From Schizochytrium sp. CCTCC M209059 (Eukaryota > Sar > Bigyra > Thraustochytrida > Thraustochytriidae), in contig KN805409.1 of assembly GCA_000818945.1 (NCBI GenBank), forward strand, positions 164,951 to 228,950: 64,000 nucleotides of DNA. Direction: 5' to 3'. Positions within the stretch are counted from its first letter, which is position 1; each line of letters begins with the position of its first letter. The notes below the pieces were generated by a model. The model was given only the letters and a program-made list of their open reading frames with translations, was not told the origin of the DNA and did not search any database. Shown in pieces: positions 19,838 through 30,969 of the stretch. The position numbers and the translations under genes are program-made.

Positions 19838-22450
19838 TCACAGAGGCGAAAAGGCTGGGCAGGGCAGAAACGCGGGGTCCGCGTTGGGGTCCCGCGTAAG
19901 CCAAGGCGCATAGCAACCGCATTGACGCGCCTGCGTTATGGCTCGTGTGTCAAAAAGCAGGTACTTTCCGTCAATGCTGCAGAGCCCCGAACGCTGGAAC
20001 GCGAGCTCTGTCTCGACATAGGGTTCTAGCAGAGACTCCATCATCGACACAAGACCGGCATCGTCGCCGAGGTTGACGATCTCGCTCGGATCTGCAGTGA
20101 GATTGAAAACGCACGGTGTGTCCTCGCAGAGAAATGCCGGGGCCGCGCCCAAAGCGGCGGCCTCGGGATGCGCGTCGAGATCGAGTTCCTCGGGAAGATG
20201 AATAAAATCCCACGTGTCCTCGCGACGCGCCTCCTTGGAAAGCCGCTTCCATTCAATACCATTCAAGTAACCAGGATAGCCGCGCAAGAACTTGAGAAGA
20301 CTGCCGTCTACTTGAGCATAGAAAACGAAGCGCTCTCGATCCCCCCATACCTGAAGGGGCAAATCGTGACGCGGATTGGTCCCACCAGACGTAAATACTG
20401 TCCAAAGACTTTTGCTATCGAGACCATCCTGCTCACGCACCGGCGAAAGGCCAGCGGCGTCGAGAATGGTCTTGAACCAATCCGTTGACGAGACAAGACC
20501 ATCGTACGACGTTCCTCGCACAGACTGCGGAAGCACATTCGCGCCACCAGCCACAAAGGCATGGGTGCGCACGCCGCCTTCCCAAAAGGTGAATTTTTGT
20601 CCGCGGAGTGGGTAATTGCTGCCAATCTTTTGGTCATTGTACCTCGTGGGGCAATAGTCGGTGCCCTTGCCCTCATTATTGCCACCATTGTCGCTAGCGA
20701 AAATAAAAAGGGTGTCATCCCACATGCCTCGTGCCTCAAGCGCGTCCAAGACGACCTTATTGACTGTGTCGAGCGCATTGACCATGCCGGCGAGCTTGCG
20801 TCGCGTACGCAAGGCACACGTGCTATTACCGATCTTGCTTGAGGCCATGAAACGTTCTGGGGCTTCGTGCGGATTATGTGGCGAGTCCCACGACGTGAAG
20901 AGAAACATCGGACCAGCGTCGAGATCGTGATTTTCGATAATGCGGGCAGCCTCGTCGGCGAAAAGCAAGTCTGCATAGTCGATGGTATCAATGTATGCCT
21001 CGCGCGGGACCTGCGTGACCTCTTGGCCCGCTGTGACATTGAAAAGTTCGCGTGCAGTGGCGCAATTCGTGAATTTGGCCCATTCACACGTTCGAAGTTT
21101 GTCTTCGCCTGGGCACGAGCAACGGTTCGACGAGAAAATCTCCTCGCCGTCGACTGTCATGGATTGCACACCACCAAAGTAGCCTACAAAGGAATCAAAG
21201 CCGCGCTGTGTTGGAATGAATCGAGTCTGATAGTGTCCAAGATGCCATTTGCCAACCATGTGAGTCGCGTATCCTGCTGTCTTGAGGAGCTCTGGGAGCA
21301 TTGTCATTTCCGGTTGCATGCCACATCGGAGCGAAGTGAATGGGTTCATGTTCATGTCGGTTTGCTGGCCGTATCGCCAAGCAAACATTCCCGTCAAGAG
21401 CATGGAGCGAGACGGCGAACAAAAACGGTATTGGTAATGACGAGTCAGCTTGATGCCATCTGCAGCAAGCCCATTAAGCGTAGGCGTATCAATCGCACTG
21501 TTTTGGTAGCCGATGTCGTTCCATCCAAGATCGTCAGCAAGACTTAGGATGATATGAGGTTTTCTCGTGCTTGTCGAGTTGGCGCGCGGCCGTGCACGGC
21601 AGCGGTCACACATCCACTTGCACCCCGAATCAATCTCGCAGGCCTCGCCAGCTTCGCGAGTATTACCGCCAACGCCCAAAACAGCACATCGCGTGTTCTC
21701 GACATCATCGAGATCGGCATCGAACGTCAAGGCAGGATACGTCCTATTTTGTCTCCGCTGACAGCTGTTCTTGGACCATTCGCATCGCCAATTGTTACAG
21801 CGCGAGGCACATTGCGCCTCTGATTTGAAATCACAAAAAGTTTGGGCCGCGTGGCATCCGTATGGAAGATTGTCCTTCTTGGATTTGGCAAAGTAAAAGA
21901 CACATCGCGGTTCGGCTTGACAGGCGGCCACATCCTGCGCTATGGCTGCGCAATGGGGTTCGTCATCAGAGACTTCTTTGTCGTCCGTATTGTCGTCCTC
22001 TCCGTCAGGGCTCTCTTCCTCCGCATGTTCGGGGCTGTCTTGAAGCTCGCCTTTGGCACCACAGCAAGCGATAGCTAGACTGGTCTCCGCATCGATCTCG
22101 CAAGAGACCTTTTTTCTCTTGTGGCGGAAGATCTTGCGTCCAGCGACGCCGCGGCGCTTGCATGTGCTCGAAGTCCAAAAGTATTCTGGCCACACGTCGA
22201 CATCGTCTTCGTCAGTGCAGGAAAACTCGCGTGCCTCTTTACGCACGATATTTCGCCTCTTGAGGTCTGAGAGCGAGCAGAGCGTGCCGTGGCGTTCCGC
22301 GCACAGTGCTTCTGCCTCCTCGAGAGAGGCATGGCCCAGGCAATTTGCTTCGGTGACAAAGCCGCATTTCTTTCCCTTGCAAAGGCCTTGTGTCTCGCGC
22401 AGGGTTGCAGCAGCCACAAGAGCAACGGCCAGCACCTTAACCTTGACCAT
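19838..22450 (-). CDS. secreted arylsulfatase-type sulfatase with Cys-rich N-terminal region
   Basis: 870 residues from the first ATG at 22450; the open frame runs to a GTG at 22546 through a GTCTGC repeat. Residues 1-23 form a signal peptide. Residues 24-285 are Cys-rich, with about 20 Cys and acidic spacers, unlike usual sulfatases. The catalytic domain starts at about 297: IILSLADDLGWNDIGY holds the metal-binding Asp pair (306-307), and CSPSR (344-348) is the C-x-P-S-R sequence whose Cys is oxidised to formylglycine. Later HMVGKWHLG and FIFASDNGG segments complete the calcium and substrate sites as in arylsulfatase B. It hydrolyses sulfate esters in the secretory route or outside the cell; the substrate cannot be told. 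It requires a formylglycine-generating enzyme from elsewhere. Confidence 0.92.
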   Translation of the reverse strand: MVKVKVLAVALVAAATLRETQGLCKGKKCGFVTEANCLGHASLEEAEALCAERHGTLCSLSDLKRRNIVRKEAREFSCTDEDDVDVWPEYFWTSSTCKRRGVAGRKIFRHKRKKVSCEIDAETSLAIACCGAKGELQDSPEHAEEESPDGEDDNTDDKEVSDDEPHCAAIAQDVAACQAEPRCVFYFAKSKKDNLPYGCHAAQTFCDFKSEAQCASRCNNWRCEWSKNSCQRRQNRTYPALTFDADLDDVENTRCAVLGVGGNTREAGEACEIDSGCKWMCDRCRARPRANSTSTRKPHIILSLADDLGWNDIGYQNSAIDTPTLNGLAADGIKLTRHYQYRFCSPSRSMLLTGMFAWRYGQQTDMNMNPFTSLRCGMQPEMTMLPELLKTAGYATHMVGKWHLGHYQTRFIPTQRGFDSFVGYFGGVQSMTVDGEEIFSSNRCSCPGEDKLRTCEWAKFTNCATARELFNVTAGQEVTQVPREAYIDTIDYADLLFADEAARIIENHDLDAGPMFLFTSWDSPHNPHEAPERFMASSKIGNSTCALRTRRKLAGMVNALDTVNKVVLDALEARGMWDDTLFIFASDNGGNNEGKGTDYCPTRYNDQKIGSNYPLRGQKFTFWEGGVRTHAFVAGGANVLPQSVRGTSYDGLVSSTDWFKTILDAAGLSPVREQDGLDSKSLWTVFTSGGTNPRHDLPLQVWGDRERFVFYAQVDGSLLKFLRGYPGYLNGIEWKRLSKEARREDTWDFIHLPEELDLDAHPEAAALGAAPAFLCEDTPCVFNLTADPSEIVNLGDDAGLVSMMESLLEPYVETELAFQRSGLCSIDGKYLLFDTRAITQARQCGCYAPWLTRDPNADPAFLPCPAFSPL

Positions 22451-22511
22451 GATCGCCGGCTCTTTCTTCAGCAAGCTTTGCCTGGACACGAGGGCTAGGG
22501 CTGCAGCGCCT

Positions 22512-22514
<3 letters not shown>

Positions 22515-22545
<31 letters not shown>
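22515..22545. repeat. (GTCTGC)n hexanucleotide repeat
   Basis: Five copies just upstream of the sulfatase ATG. Confidence 0.9.
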
Positions 22546-22869
22546 CAAGACGAGTTTAGAAGCACGACGAGAAGAAGACGAAGGAGAAGAAGTCGGTCAG
22601 TTGCGACTGTCGAGCGTGCAACCGATCTTCACCCGCCCTCCTCCTCGTCGTCGTCGTTTTTGCCGTCGCCGTCGCTGCCGCTCCTCTGCCGCCGCCAACG
22701 CCCCCGTCTCCCGACGCAGGCCGCCCGTACCCGCGGCGCGGTCAGCTCGCGTTCGTCCTGCCCCAAGGGTTTTTGCCCGCGCTTTTGCCTTGCCTTGTGC
22801 CGCCAGCTTTCCGTTGCCGCCGAATTGCTCGCTCGCGGCGAGCTCCGTTCCGGGTCTGCGGCGCGGCGC

Positions 22870-22920
22870 AGCGCAGGCAGGCAGGCAGCAGCGCAGGCAG
22901 GCAGGCAGGCAGGCAGCGCG
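22870..22920. repeat. (GGCA)n-type tetranucleotide tract
   Basis: Two interrupted runs of GGCA. Related GGCA/CGCA tracts occur at 33478-33540 and 55130-55185. Confidence 0.85.
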
Positions 22921-25374
22921 CGAGGCGGGTCTGCGCTGCCTGCCTGCCAGCGTGCAAGAACCCTCGGCGCGTGATGACGTGCGAAGCGCGTGCAGTGTTC
23001 TCTGCAGCCAGAAGGAAGGGCGGGGTAGCAGTCGCTAGCCGCGGCCTAGCGCGGAGGCCGCTGGATCCCCGCGGCACGCGACGCTGCCGCCGTCCATCGT
23101 CGCGATTCCCGCCACAGCGGCGGGCCTCGGCGCTGGAGAAAGCCTTGCGAATTCGCCTCGAGGTTCGTCCGCGCTGGAGCCGCGAGCGATCCGTCTTGCG
23201 TGCGGCGAGGCGAGGCGAGACTGGGGAGGCCAGGAGTCGAGTCGTCGCGACGAAGCGGCCGCGCCTAGTGCGGGGGGCTCGCGGCTGCGTGGAAGCGAGT
23301 TTTGTGGGGACTAGGGAGATGATAAAAGGTGGCGCTCGACCTGCATCACGTGTCACTGGTGCTGATCGGTATCGGCATCGGCCGCCACTTCGCTCCTCCG
23401 CGAAGATGACCCCGCCGGACGGCCCGGGGTCACGGCGACGTCGTCACCGCGTTTCGGCCGCGCTCGGCCCGCGACTCACGCGCTTCAGAAGCGGTAGAGA
23501 CCTAGAGTGTTTTCAATTAGCGTTGTGGAGACCTGTCGTGCTTGCCAGTCACGAGCTTCGCCAGCGAGGGAAGAGCGGCGCGGGGGAGAGGTGTCTGTCT
23601 GCCAGTGCGCGAGATCATGCAGGTGGACAGAGCGGCCCTGCCGCTGTGCCGGCCCTGCCACTGTGCGGGCCCCTCAAACAGTGCAGTGGTTGCTGTTAGT
23701 TGCAGCGGCATTAGCATCGGCTGAGGCGGCCAGCCGTTCATTCCGTGAGTGAGCTAGCTTGAGGAAGTTAAAAAAAAAACTGCTGATCCCTAGTGCCGTC
23801 CTTCCCTTCTCGCCTCTCCCGGTTCACAGTTGTTAGCAATGTAGTGTCGAAGGCGGGCGGGCGTGCGATAATTAATTGCGAAGTTCTTTCATCTGACAGC
23901 CGCCAGCCGCTACCGAGGAAGCTGTCTGGCAATCGGCTCAGGCACTATGCCGCCGCAGCACGCATTCACCGATGAGCAACAGAGATTTTCGACTCCTTCT
24001 TTCTCTTTGTGTATGTGCGCGCGTAGCAGTAGCAGCTGGGTGTGGGATATGACCGCGTAAGAAGAAGACCGCAAGAAGAAAACCCTACCTTTTCATTCGT
24101 CCACCTTGCCCGCTGTCTTTTTTTTTGTTTTGGTTTTTTTTCCTTTCTTTTTGCAGATCGCTGAAAAAGCCAAATATTCGGCAGCCTTTCCGCGTGCAGA
24201 TCGCGCTGTCTTGATCTCATACATCAGTTCATGGCGGTAGGTCAACACGCATGAGTACAAGATCAAAGACAATCAGACTTAAGGTTAGACTTTGAAGTTG
24301 TTCAACTAGATCGCAAGAAGTGGCCACACGCCCTCAGCACGGTCAAATATGCCAGACCCGGCCATCTTTTGAGAAGATGAAAGCTAGTATAAGACTTGCA
24401 CAGACTCCACGACAAACACGTGCGACCTAGAAAAGCTGTCCAGCTTTAAAAAGGGGTCTCCTGAGCGCAAAATTTCATCCGTCAGAAGCACATCAAGGAG
24501 CTCCTCGACATCGGATGTGGAAACCTTGCTGAACAAGATAGAGCGAGGCGCGAGACGCACAGAAGTCGAGAGGGATGCCCAGCTCCTCTGTGTCTACCTC
24601 TGAAGAAAACCAGCAAGCTCATCGTTGGGCAGCTCAGTACTCAGCACAAGACACGATAGCAAGCAGACCCGCTGTAAAGATAGCAGAGGTGGCAGGAGAT
24701 AAATCAGTTGCTAGAACACCCCTTGAGAAGCGGCCAACCGAAATAATGGGTTGCACTGGCATGAAGGCCGGATTGGCGGAGGAAATCCAACTTCTCACGC
24801 TCGCAAACTCAGTCAAAAGACCAAAAAGCAAATTCTGATATCTTAAAGGCTTAAAGTCGCCTAATCATACTCTATTATGACCAGCTTCCTCGCTGGTGGA
24901 TGCCGCTTTTCGGCTCGCGAGCGCGAATTGCGCGTGTATACTGATTCCTCATGACGAAAGGTAAAGCTGTAAATCGTTGTCTTCTCATAAAACCTTTTTC
25001 AAGAAACGAGACGTCAACTTCAACGGAAAATGAAATATTATTTAGGCGCGCGATATTTATTTGACACCTTGTCGCTCGGGCCAGAACCAATCTGCCTCCC
25101 AACACAGTGACGATGACAAAGAACGGAAAATGATAATCGCCTCGAAACTCCATCTGATGTTTACATTTATGTTAACAATGATTTGCGCAAGAGACACTGC
25201 ATGCCAGCTCACGAACCCACTCCAGCCCCATAAACGGTCTGTTCGCCTTGGCCGGCGGGCTCAAGGACTCGCAGCAGCTCCCAGTCTGCACTCATCCAAT
25301 TGCGCAGCGCCCTCGCGCGGCGCGCAAGCGAGAGCGTGAGTCTAAACAAAACCGCACAACGATCGACAGAGATC

Positions 25375-28359
25375 ATGAGTGCGAACGTGTCCAGGTGGCG
25401 CCTTGCGCTCCTGGCGACGGTCTGGAGCTTGTGCGCGGCCTGCTTGGCTGGCATACTCCTCGGTGGCGTTCACTTGGCCGTCAAAGTCCCTGCAAAGGAG
25501 AATGCGTGCACAATGACGTACATGTGGCCAAACTACTACCCCGTGCCCATGGTGAACCAGTCTCGGCTCGCCTTCAAATATCGCTTGATGCAGTACGCGC
25601 ACAAGGAGCTCAATGAGACGGAGCGCGACGAAAGACCACAAAAAGTGCTCGTCTTTGTTCCAGGGAGCGCAGGATCCGGCGGCCAAGTGCGTTCCATCGG
25701 CAAGGAAGTCATGGATGCACTTCAGGCGCGAGGCCAAGCGCGCACTGCCATTGCCATTTACACGCTCGACTTTGCGGAGGAACCCAGTGCGCTGAGCGGC
25801 CTCTTTCTCGAGGACCAGTCTGAGTTTCTTAAAGATGCATTGCGCGTCATTGGCGAAGCTCATAATCAGCCCGAAGTCGTGCTCTTTGCGCACTCCATGG
25901 GAGGAGTTGTGTCGCGCATGGTCCTGGCCGCTGCCGATGAAGCTGATCCTGCTCTTTTCCGGATCATCACCCCAGAAAACGCCTCGTCTTTGGCGCGTGC
26001 CTCAGCAGACAAGGCAACAGAGGCGGAAGATTCAGATTCTGTTATTTCTCATACTTTGAACGACACACAAGCTGCCCAGCAGCAGGATAATGCAGCAGAC
26101 GCAGAAGCGAGGGATGGCACTTTGACCAAGGCGAACGCAGCTCCTGTTGTTATCAAAGCCCCGGAGGAGATCACAATCGAGAATGTTTCGGAAGGCCTCG
26201 ATACAAATCATCGAGACGTAGTGCCCGATGCTGACGAACCAGGGGAAACGCTCGATGTCGAAAATCTGGAAAGCACTGCTGTCGAAGTTTCGGATGAGCC
26301 CAATGCCACAGAGTCGGAAAATCTCGACGCCAAGGCCTCAGGAGATATCGGAAGGGAGGTGGATTCCGAGGCTGAGCAGAATGAGGAGGCTCTCGTGAAG
26401 CAGGAGGCCGCCGTTCGCTTCGTCGCCCTTTACACGTTGAGTACGCCGCACCGAGAACCAGTAGTGGGCGTGGATATGATGATGTGGGATCTCTACAGCA
26501 GCCTAAGTCTTGCGCAAGATGACTCGCGCGTCTACTTGTCACTTGCCGGAGGCTACCGCGATGCCCTCATGCCGGGAGGTCTGGCGCAACTGGACAAGAA
26601 GCAATATCCGCGAAGCGCTTCGACGCTGACGAGCGCGCTTCCGGACGTCAAGCTGTCCACGGATCACCTTGCAATTCTCTGGTGCAATGAGGTAGTGAAA
26701 CGCCTTGCGAACCATGTTGTTGAGGCTCTCGAGGGTGAGCCCGCAGCAGTGCTCCACTCGCCTGGCTTAAAAGGCAAGCGCATTCCCCGCGTTGGCTACA
26801 GCAAGGAGGAGGTCAAGGCTCTTGGTCCACCTGGCGGCGACTTTGGCGACTTTTTGGTTGACGTGATGGCACGTAAATATGTCGTGTGTGTCTTACCAGG
26901 CATGTTTGCTAGCATGGTCCTCCTCGTTTTGGCAATCGCAGGAATGTCAGCAAAAGAAGTCGCTGTCCTGGTAGCCGCTCTGGCAGCTATTGGGGCTGCG
27001 CTCGTGAGTCCCGCTGCTGTACGCCCGCTCGATTTACGCGTTATGTGTGTTTCCTTTACCAGCGGTGCTGGCCTCGCTGGGCTTATGCTGCTTTTCGCTC
27101 AAATCTTCTTTCGCTGGTTACGCATGATCGTGGGCTGGGCCCCACAGCTTTTGGGTGCGAGCATTTTGACGGCTAAAATCTACTACGGAAACCAGTGGCT
27201 CCCTGTGGGCGGCGAGTGGCTTGCGGTCGCCTTGCTTTGGTTCGTGGGATACACTGCGATACTCCTTCTCGCCAATTTGGGAAGCGCCCGCGAGTTGCAC
27301 AAGTATGAGGGCCTTGTGAATGCACAACATTTGCAGGCGCTCTTTTCTCTCGCATACGTCCCTGCCGTTGTGGTGAGTGCCTGTCCCGCCGCCTATTGCG
27401 CCATGCTTCTCTTTCGGCCTGAGCTTGGTTTTGAAGACCATTTTCCCGTCGAGACGATGCAACAGGCTCGCGGCGTGTACCACGCCGTTCTTGACGACGC
27501 TTTGCCCGAGCAAATTTCGCTTGAGAGCTTGCGCGCGGCTGAAGACCCTCGCCTGACGCCGTGGGCCACCTTTCTGTTCGCTGCAACCATCGCGATGCTC
27601 TTTCCTGTCACAGTGCATCTCTATTCGCTCCTCTTTTTCCCAACGTATGCTGCTCCCGAAAAGGTGCTCGATTCGCAGTACAAGTATGTGCGCGTGCCCA
27701 CGTCTCCACCCCCGACTCCCGCCGAGGAAGCGGGCGAGACTTTTGACTTTTCTACTCAGACCGAGAGCGAGCAGGATGATGTAGGCAAAGATTCCAATGA
27801 TGGTGAAACGTCGTCCACGAAAAAGAGTCACAAGCGAGGCAAGAAAAAGGGCGCAAAACGAAAGCAGACCACGACGACTGGAGCAGGCGACTGTTTTGTG
27901 TGCGGGTCCGAGCGTGCCAATGGCGCATTGGAATTCGATGACTCGACCTACATCCGAGAATCATCATTTCGCATGGTCAACTTTGGCGATGGTGACGCCG
28001 TTCAAGTGGACGACTTGCACGACGAAGGGTTGTCGCGTGAGCTCTCGCCAGACGCAGTTCCTCTTATCGAAACGGCGTCATCGACGAGCGCGGACGGAAG
28101 CTCGTTGGTTTGCGAGCTGCATCAGAGAGTGCGATCTGCTGTGCATGTTTTCCCGGAGAGCTCGATGTTCCGCGCTGTGCTTGGTGCGTTGGCTGCCGCT
28201 GCGCTCCTTTTGGATCCGGCACATGTATTTGTCATTCAGATTTTGTCGGCTGCGGTGGCGGTGAGCTGCCTTGTAATGCGGTGGGATGGTGGCGCAACGG
28301 AGCGCACGGAGCGTAAGCTTGTGCCGCGCACAGCAGCAAAAAAGAAAGACTCTCTTTGA
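25375..28359 (+). CDS. PGAP1: GPI inositol-deacylase, PGAP1-like
   Basis: 994 residues from the first ATG at 25375 (TTG-initiated frame from 25300). Type II signal anchor at about 10-35, then MTYMWPNYYPVP, typical of PGAP1 luminal starts. An alpha/beta-hydrolase core follows: VLVFVPGSAGSGGQVRS (91-107) is the oxyanion region, and HSMGG (173-177) carries nucleophile Ser174. A strongly acidic insert (about 188-345) separates it from VRFVALYTLSTPH, which matches the PGAP1 segment after the nucleophile. The C-terminal half has about eight TM helices, interrupted by a Lys-rich cytoplasmic linker (about 800-850) with a CxxC. The enzyme removes the inositol acyl chain from GPI anchors in the ER, allowing export of GPI proteins. 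Core assignment is strong. Confidence 0.85.
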   Translation: MSANVSRWRLALLATVWSLCAACLAGILLGGVHLAVKVPAKENACTMTYMWPNYYPVPMVNQSRLAFKYRLMQYAHKELNETERDERPQKVLVFVPGSAGSGGQVRSIGKEVMDALQARGQARTAIAIYTLDFAEEPSALSGLFLEDQSEFLKDALRVIGEAHNQPEVVLFAHSMGGVVSRMVLAAADEADPALFRIITPENASSLARASADKATEAEDSDSVISHTLNDTQAAQQQDNAADAEARDGTLTKANAAPVVIKAPEEITIENVSEGLDTNHRDVVPDADEPGETLDVENLESTAVEVSDEPNATESENLDAKASGDIGREVDSEAEQNEEALVKQEAAVRFVALYTLSTPHREPVVGVDMMMWDLYSSLSLAQDDSRVYLSLAGGYRDALMPGGLAQLDKKQYPRSASTLTSALPDVKLSTDHLAILWCNEVVKRLANHVVEALEGEPAAVLHSPGLKGKRIPRVGYSKEEVKALGPPGGDFGDFLVDVMARKYVVCVLPGMFASMVLLVLAIAGMSAKEVAVLVAALAAIGAALVSPAAVRPLDLRVMCVSFTSGAGLAGLMLLFAQIFFRWLRMIVGWAPQLLGASILTAKIYYGNQWLPVGGEWLAVALLWFVGYTAILLLANLGSARELHKYEGLVNAQHLQALFSLAYVPAVVVSACPAAYCAMLLFRPELGFEDHFPVETMQQARGVYHAVLDDALPEQISLESLRAAEDPRLTPWATFLFAATIAMLFPVTVHLYSLLFFPTYAAPEKVLDSQYKYVRVPTSPPPTPAEEAGETFDFSTQTESEQDDVGKDSNDGETSSTKKSHKRGKKKGAKRKQTTTTGAGDCFVCGSERANGALEFDDSTYIRESSFRMVNFGDGDAVQVDDLHDEGLSRELSPDAVPLIETASSTSADGSSLVCELHQRVRSAVHVFPESSMFRAVLGALAAAALLLDPAHVFVIQILSAAVAVSCLVMRWDGGATERTERKLVPRTAAKKKDSL

Positions 28360-28727
28360 TGGAAGGATGAGCAACAAGATAGGTAGTAAAAGAAGAACTT
28401 TGATGCACACAAGAAAAGATTAACATGGCAGGCATAGTGAGTGGTTGTGTTGTCCCTGTCAGGTCGGTCAAGAGTGACATGACAGAGCGCAGAGCGCGAG
28501 TCATTGTATATCCGGGAAATGGAACAAGTCAAATGAAATATCGAGCCCGACCTGAATAAAAGGCCTTATTTCACGCAGCGGCACGGTGAGACAACCGTTG
28601 TGCCCTCAAGTAAGAGCAGAAGCCATCCACTTTTTTTCCCCAAGGCACCTGTCGTGTACAGAGATCAATACTTGTCGATCGAACAACCATCATAAAGCAG
28701 GGGTATCTGGGTAATATTCGTTGTTGC
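28360..28727. other. convergent intergenic spacer
   Basis: 3' ends of PGAP1-like and P2 genes; AT-richer, no gene seen. Confidence 0.5.
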
Positions 28728-29066
28728 TTAGTAGCCACCACCGTCACCGCCGAAGAGGTCGCCGCCACCGACGTCAACCTCCTCCTCCTCCTCCTCTTCC
28801 TCGGCCTCCTCCTCGGCCGCGCCGTCAGCGCCGCCGGCAGCAGCACCAGCGCCGCCGCCGCCGCCGCCGCCGATGGACAGAAGCTTCTCCTTGCCCTCAG
28901 CGATGAGCTCCTTGACGGACTTGCCCTCGAGCTTGCCGAAGAGGGTGTCGAGCTCGCCGGCGTCGACCTCGACGCCCTGCTCCGAGAGCAGCGAGGTCAC
29001 GGCCTCCTTGGATGGGGACTCCTCGCCCGCGAGGGACAGGAGCAGGTACGCCGCGAGGTACTTCAT
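28728..29066 (-). CDS. RPLP2: 60S acidic ribosomal protein P2
   Basis: 112 residues from ATG at 29066 (MKYLAAYLLLSLAG), the standard P2 start; an upstream TTG or GTG frame extension is ignored. The N-terminal dimerisation domain (1-65) matches P2, including the LEGKSVKELIAEGKEKL helix, followed by the Gly/Ala hinge and an acidic run of Glu. P2 forms the ribosomal stalk with P0 and P1 and recruits translational GTPases. The tail is odd: it ends VGGGDLFGGDGGGY instead of the near-universal acidic tail closing in GFGLFD. The reading frame through the stop is clear in the sequence, so this is not a trivial frame error, though an unseen 3' exon remains possible. Confidence 0.9.
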   Translation of the reverse strand: MKYLAAYLLLSLAGEESPSKEAVTSLLSEQGVEVDAGELDTLFGKLEGKSVKELIAEGKEKLLSIGGGGGGGAGAAAGGADGAAEEEAEEEEEEEEVDVGGGDLFGGDGGGY

Positions 29067-30177
29067 CTTGCTATCCGCTGCTGCGCTCTGGTGCCCGCCG
29101 GAACCCTTCCCGCGCGCCGTCTCGATCGCGAACTGCGCCGCGCCCTGCTGCCATGGCTGCTGCTCCTGGCCCTGCGCCGCGACCACGCATCGCCCGCAAG
29201 TCGCCTATCCGCGCGACCGCAAGTCCAGCAAACGCGCCCTGCAAGTCCAGCAAACGCGCCTCGTAAGTCCAGCAAACGCCGCCACACGGCCGCGAAGCCC
29301 CCTGCCCCTGGCGGCGAAACGCGCCCCCCAGAGGAAAAGGGTTGCGCAAGTTCCCGGACGATGCCGCAGGCGTTCCGGGGACAGGGGTAGGTCTAGAGGT
29401 TACCGAGAGTCCAGACGATGCAGAGGGTCTCAGAGGTCTAAGCGGGGACCGCGGTCAACGGATAGTTCGTACAGCTTGGCAGGCTTGGGAGCGCCGCGAG
29501 GAGATCGCGGTCGGCGGCGAAGGGACGACGGGGTCGAGCACGGTCGCGTCGCGAGAGGAAGCGCTTGCGCTCGCTGCCGCTACGCGGGCGTAAAAGAGGG
29601 AGGGAGTTGGAAGGTCCGATTTGGAGGCGCGGCGACGCTTGGGTCCTAGACGTCCTGAATGAACAAAGTGGACTCCCACACAGGCAAGGACAAAGGAGAG
29701 GACCAATTAAAAAGAGTAAAAGGACAAGAAGCCAAGATAAGAAGAGCAAACTTGAGGACGAAGAATTTCGTGGTACTGGCGAGACACAACATAATAAGCA
29801 AGAATTCTTCTCCTGCTTGCACAAGAACATTTATTCATTGTCCGTGACGCAGTAGCAAGGCGTGAAAGAACCGACGAACTCCAGTTGAGTCCTAAAGACA
29901 CGGTCCGGCCTGGAAGTCGCGACCTCGGCAAAGAAAATTGATCATTTCACGACGAGAGCGTAAACCCTCGCTCGCGGAGGCCGACGCGCGGAGATTGGGT
30001 CTCCGCTAGCAAACCTTGGAATCGAGTGGAGTCGAATCGAGTCGAGCTGAGCTGAGACACGACGAGACGAGCTCAGCGCAGTGTAGTGCAGAGCCAGCTC
30101 TGCGCTGCGCGGCGTGGCTGCGAAGTTCGTTGCGTGAAGGCAAAACTGAAACAAATTGAAGCGAACACGCAAAAACG
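29067..30177. other. divergent intergenic region with 22-bp tandem repeat
   Basis: GC-rich P2 leader, then a 22-bp repeat at 29221-29283 and mixed sequence. Nearer the plus-strand gene is a GAGTC/GAGAC-rich stretch (about 30015-30075). No gene recognised. Confidence 0.5.
29221..29283. repeat. 22-bp tandem repeat, three copies
   Basis: Unit beginning AAGTCCAGCAAACGCGCC starts at 29221, 29243 and 29265, about 155 bp upstream of the P2 ATG. Confidence 0.9.
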
Positions 30178-30374
30178 ATGGACTTGCTTGAGCGCTCCGG
30201 AAAGCGCGACCGTGATGTGGCACAGCGCTTGCGAGAGGTCAGCAGACTCTACGAGCAGAAACGAGCTGATTTGTACGAGAACCTGCAAAAGGAGTACTTA
30301 TTGAAAGACTGCACCTTTCAGCCAAAGCTGCATCGCGTGACAACGCGAACACAACGCGAGAGCCTTGGACAGCA

Positions 30375-30405
<31 letters not shown>

Positions 30406-30911
30406 ACCCAACAAGACCACCAAAAGTGTAAAGATCAAGGATCGACTGCGCGGCGTGGACGTAAGTCAGACCATGCTCGGGTGCCTTCAAGCCATGTGCA
30501 AGACGAGAGGATTTCACGAGGTCGCGCGCCGGCGCCTGACGTGTACGAGCGTCTTTTCAAGCAAGCTGAGAGACGCCGAAGTTCTCAAGAGAGGCGTATG
30601 CTTGAATCACGCGCGGCACGTGAAGAAATTGAATTTAAGTTGTTTCAGGAATATCAGAAAACACACAGGAGACGCAGTCGGAGCGCCGATAGCTCCGACC
30701 GACGTAACTCCGTGGAGGAGGCGCCACCTCGGCAGCCGCTCTACACGCCGTCTTACCTTCCTGAGCGCGCCGAAAAACGCCATCAAGAAATGGAAGCCCT
30801 TGTCACTGCAGGATGTACGTTCATGCCAGCAATTAGCCGCAAAAGCAAGGCCCTTGCGGCTCGAAAGCATTCAAGTTCGCCCACCACAGTGCACGAGCGT
30901 CTTTTCCGCCA

Positions 30912-30969
<58 letters not shown>

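Larger units (their letters stand above)
22451..25374. other. 2.9 kb divergent intergenic region
   Basis: The longest gene-poor stretch. It holds a GTCTGC repeat (22515-22545), a GC island with GGCA repeats (about 22870-22920), then AT-richer sequence from about 23750 with a poly-A near 23770 and T-rich tracts near 24117-24150. Short open frames, such as 24575-24838, have no domain or composition support. I see no tRNA or other RNA gene. Confidence 0.5.

Noticed and set aside
22773..23699. 308-codon plus-strand open frame in the sulfatase/PGAP1 intergenic region
   Set aside because: Arg/Ala/Ser-rich product of GC-rich repeats; no domain, and open frames occur on both strands there.
24575..24838. 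87-codon open frame
   Set aside because: Short and without domain evidence; could be a chance frame.
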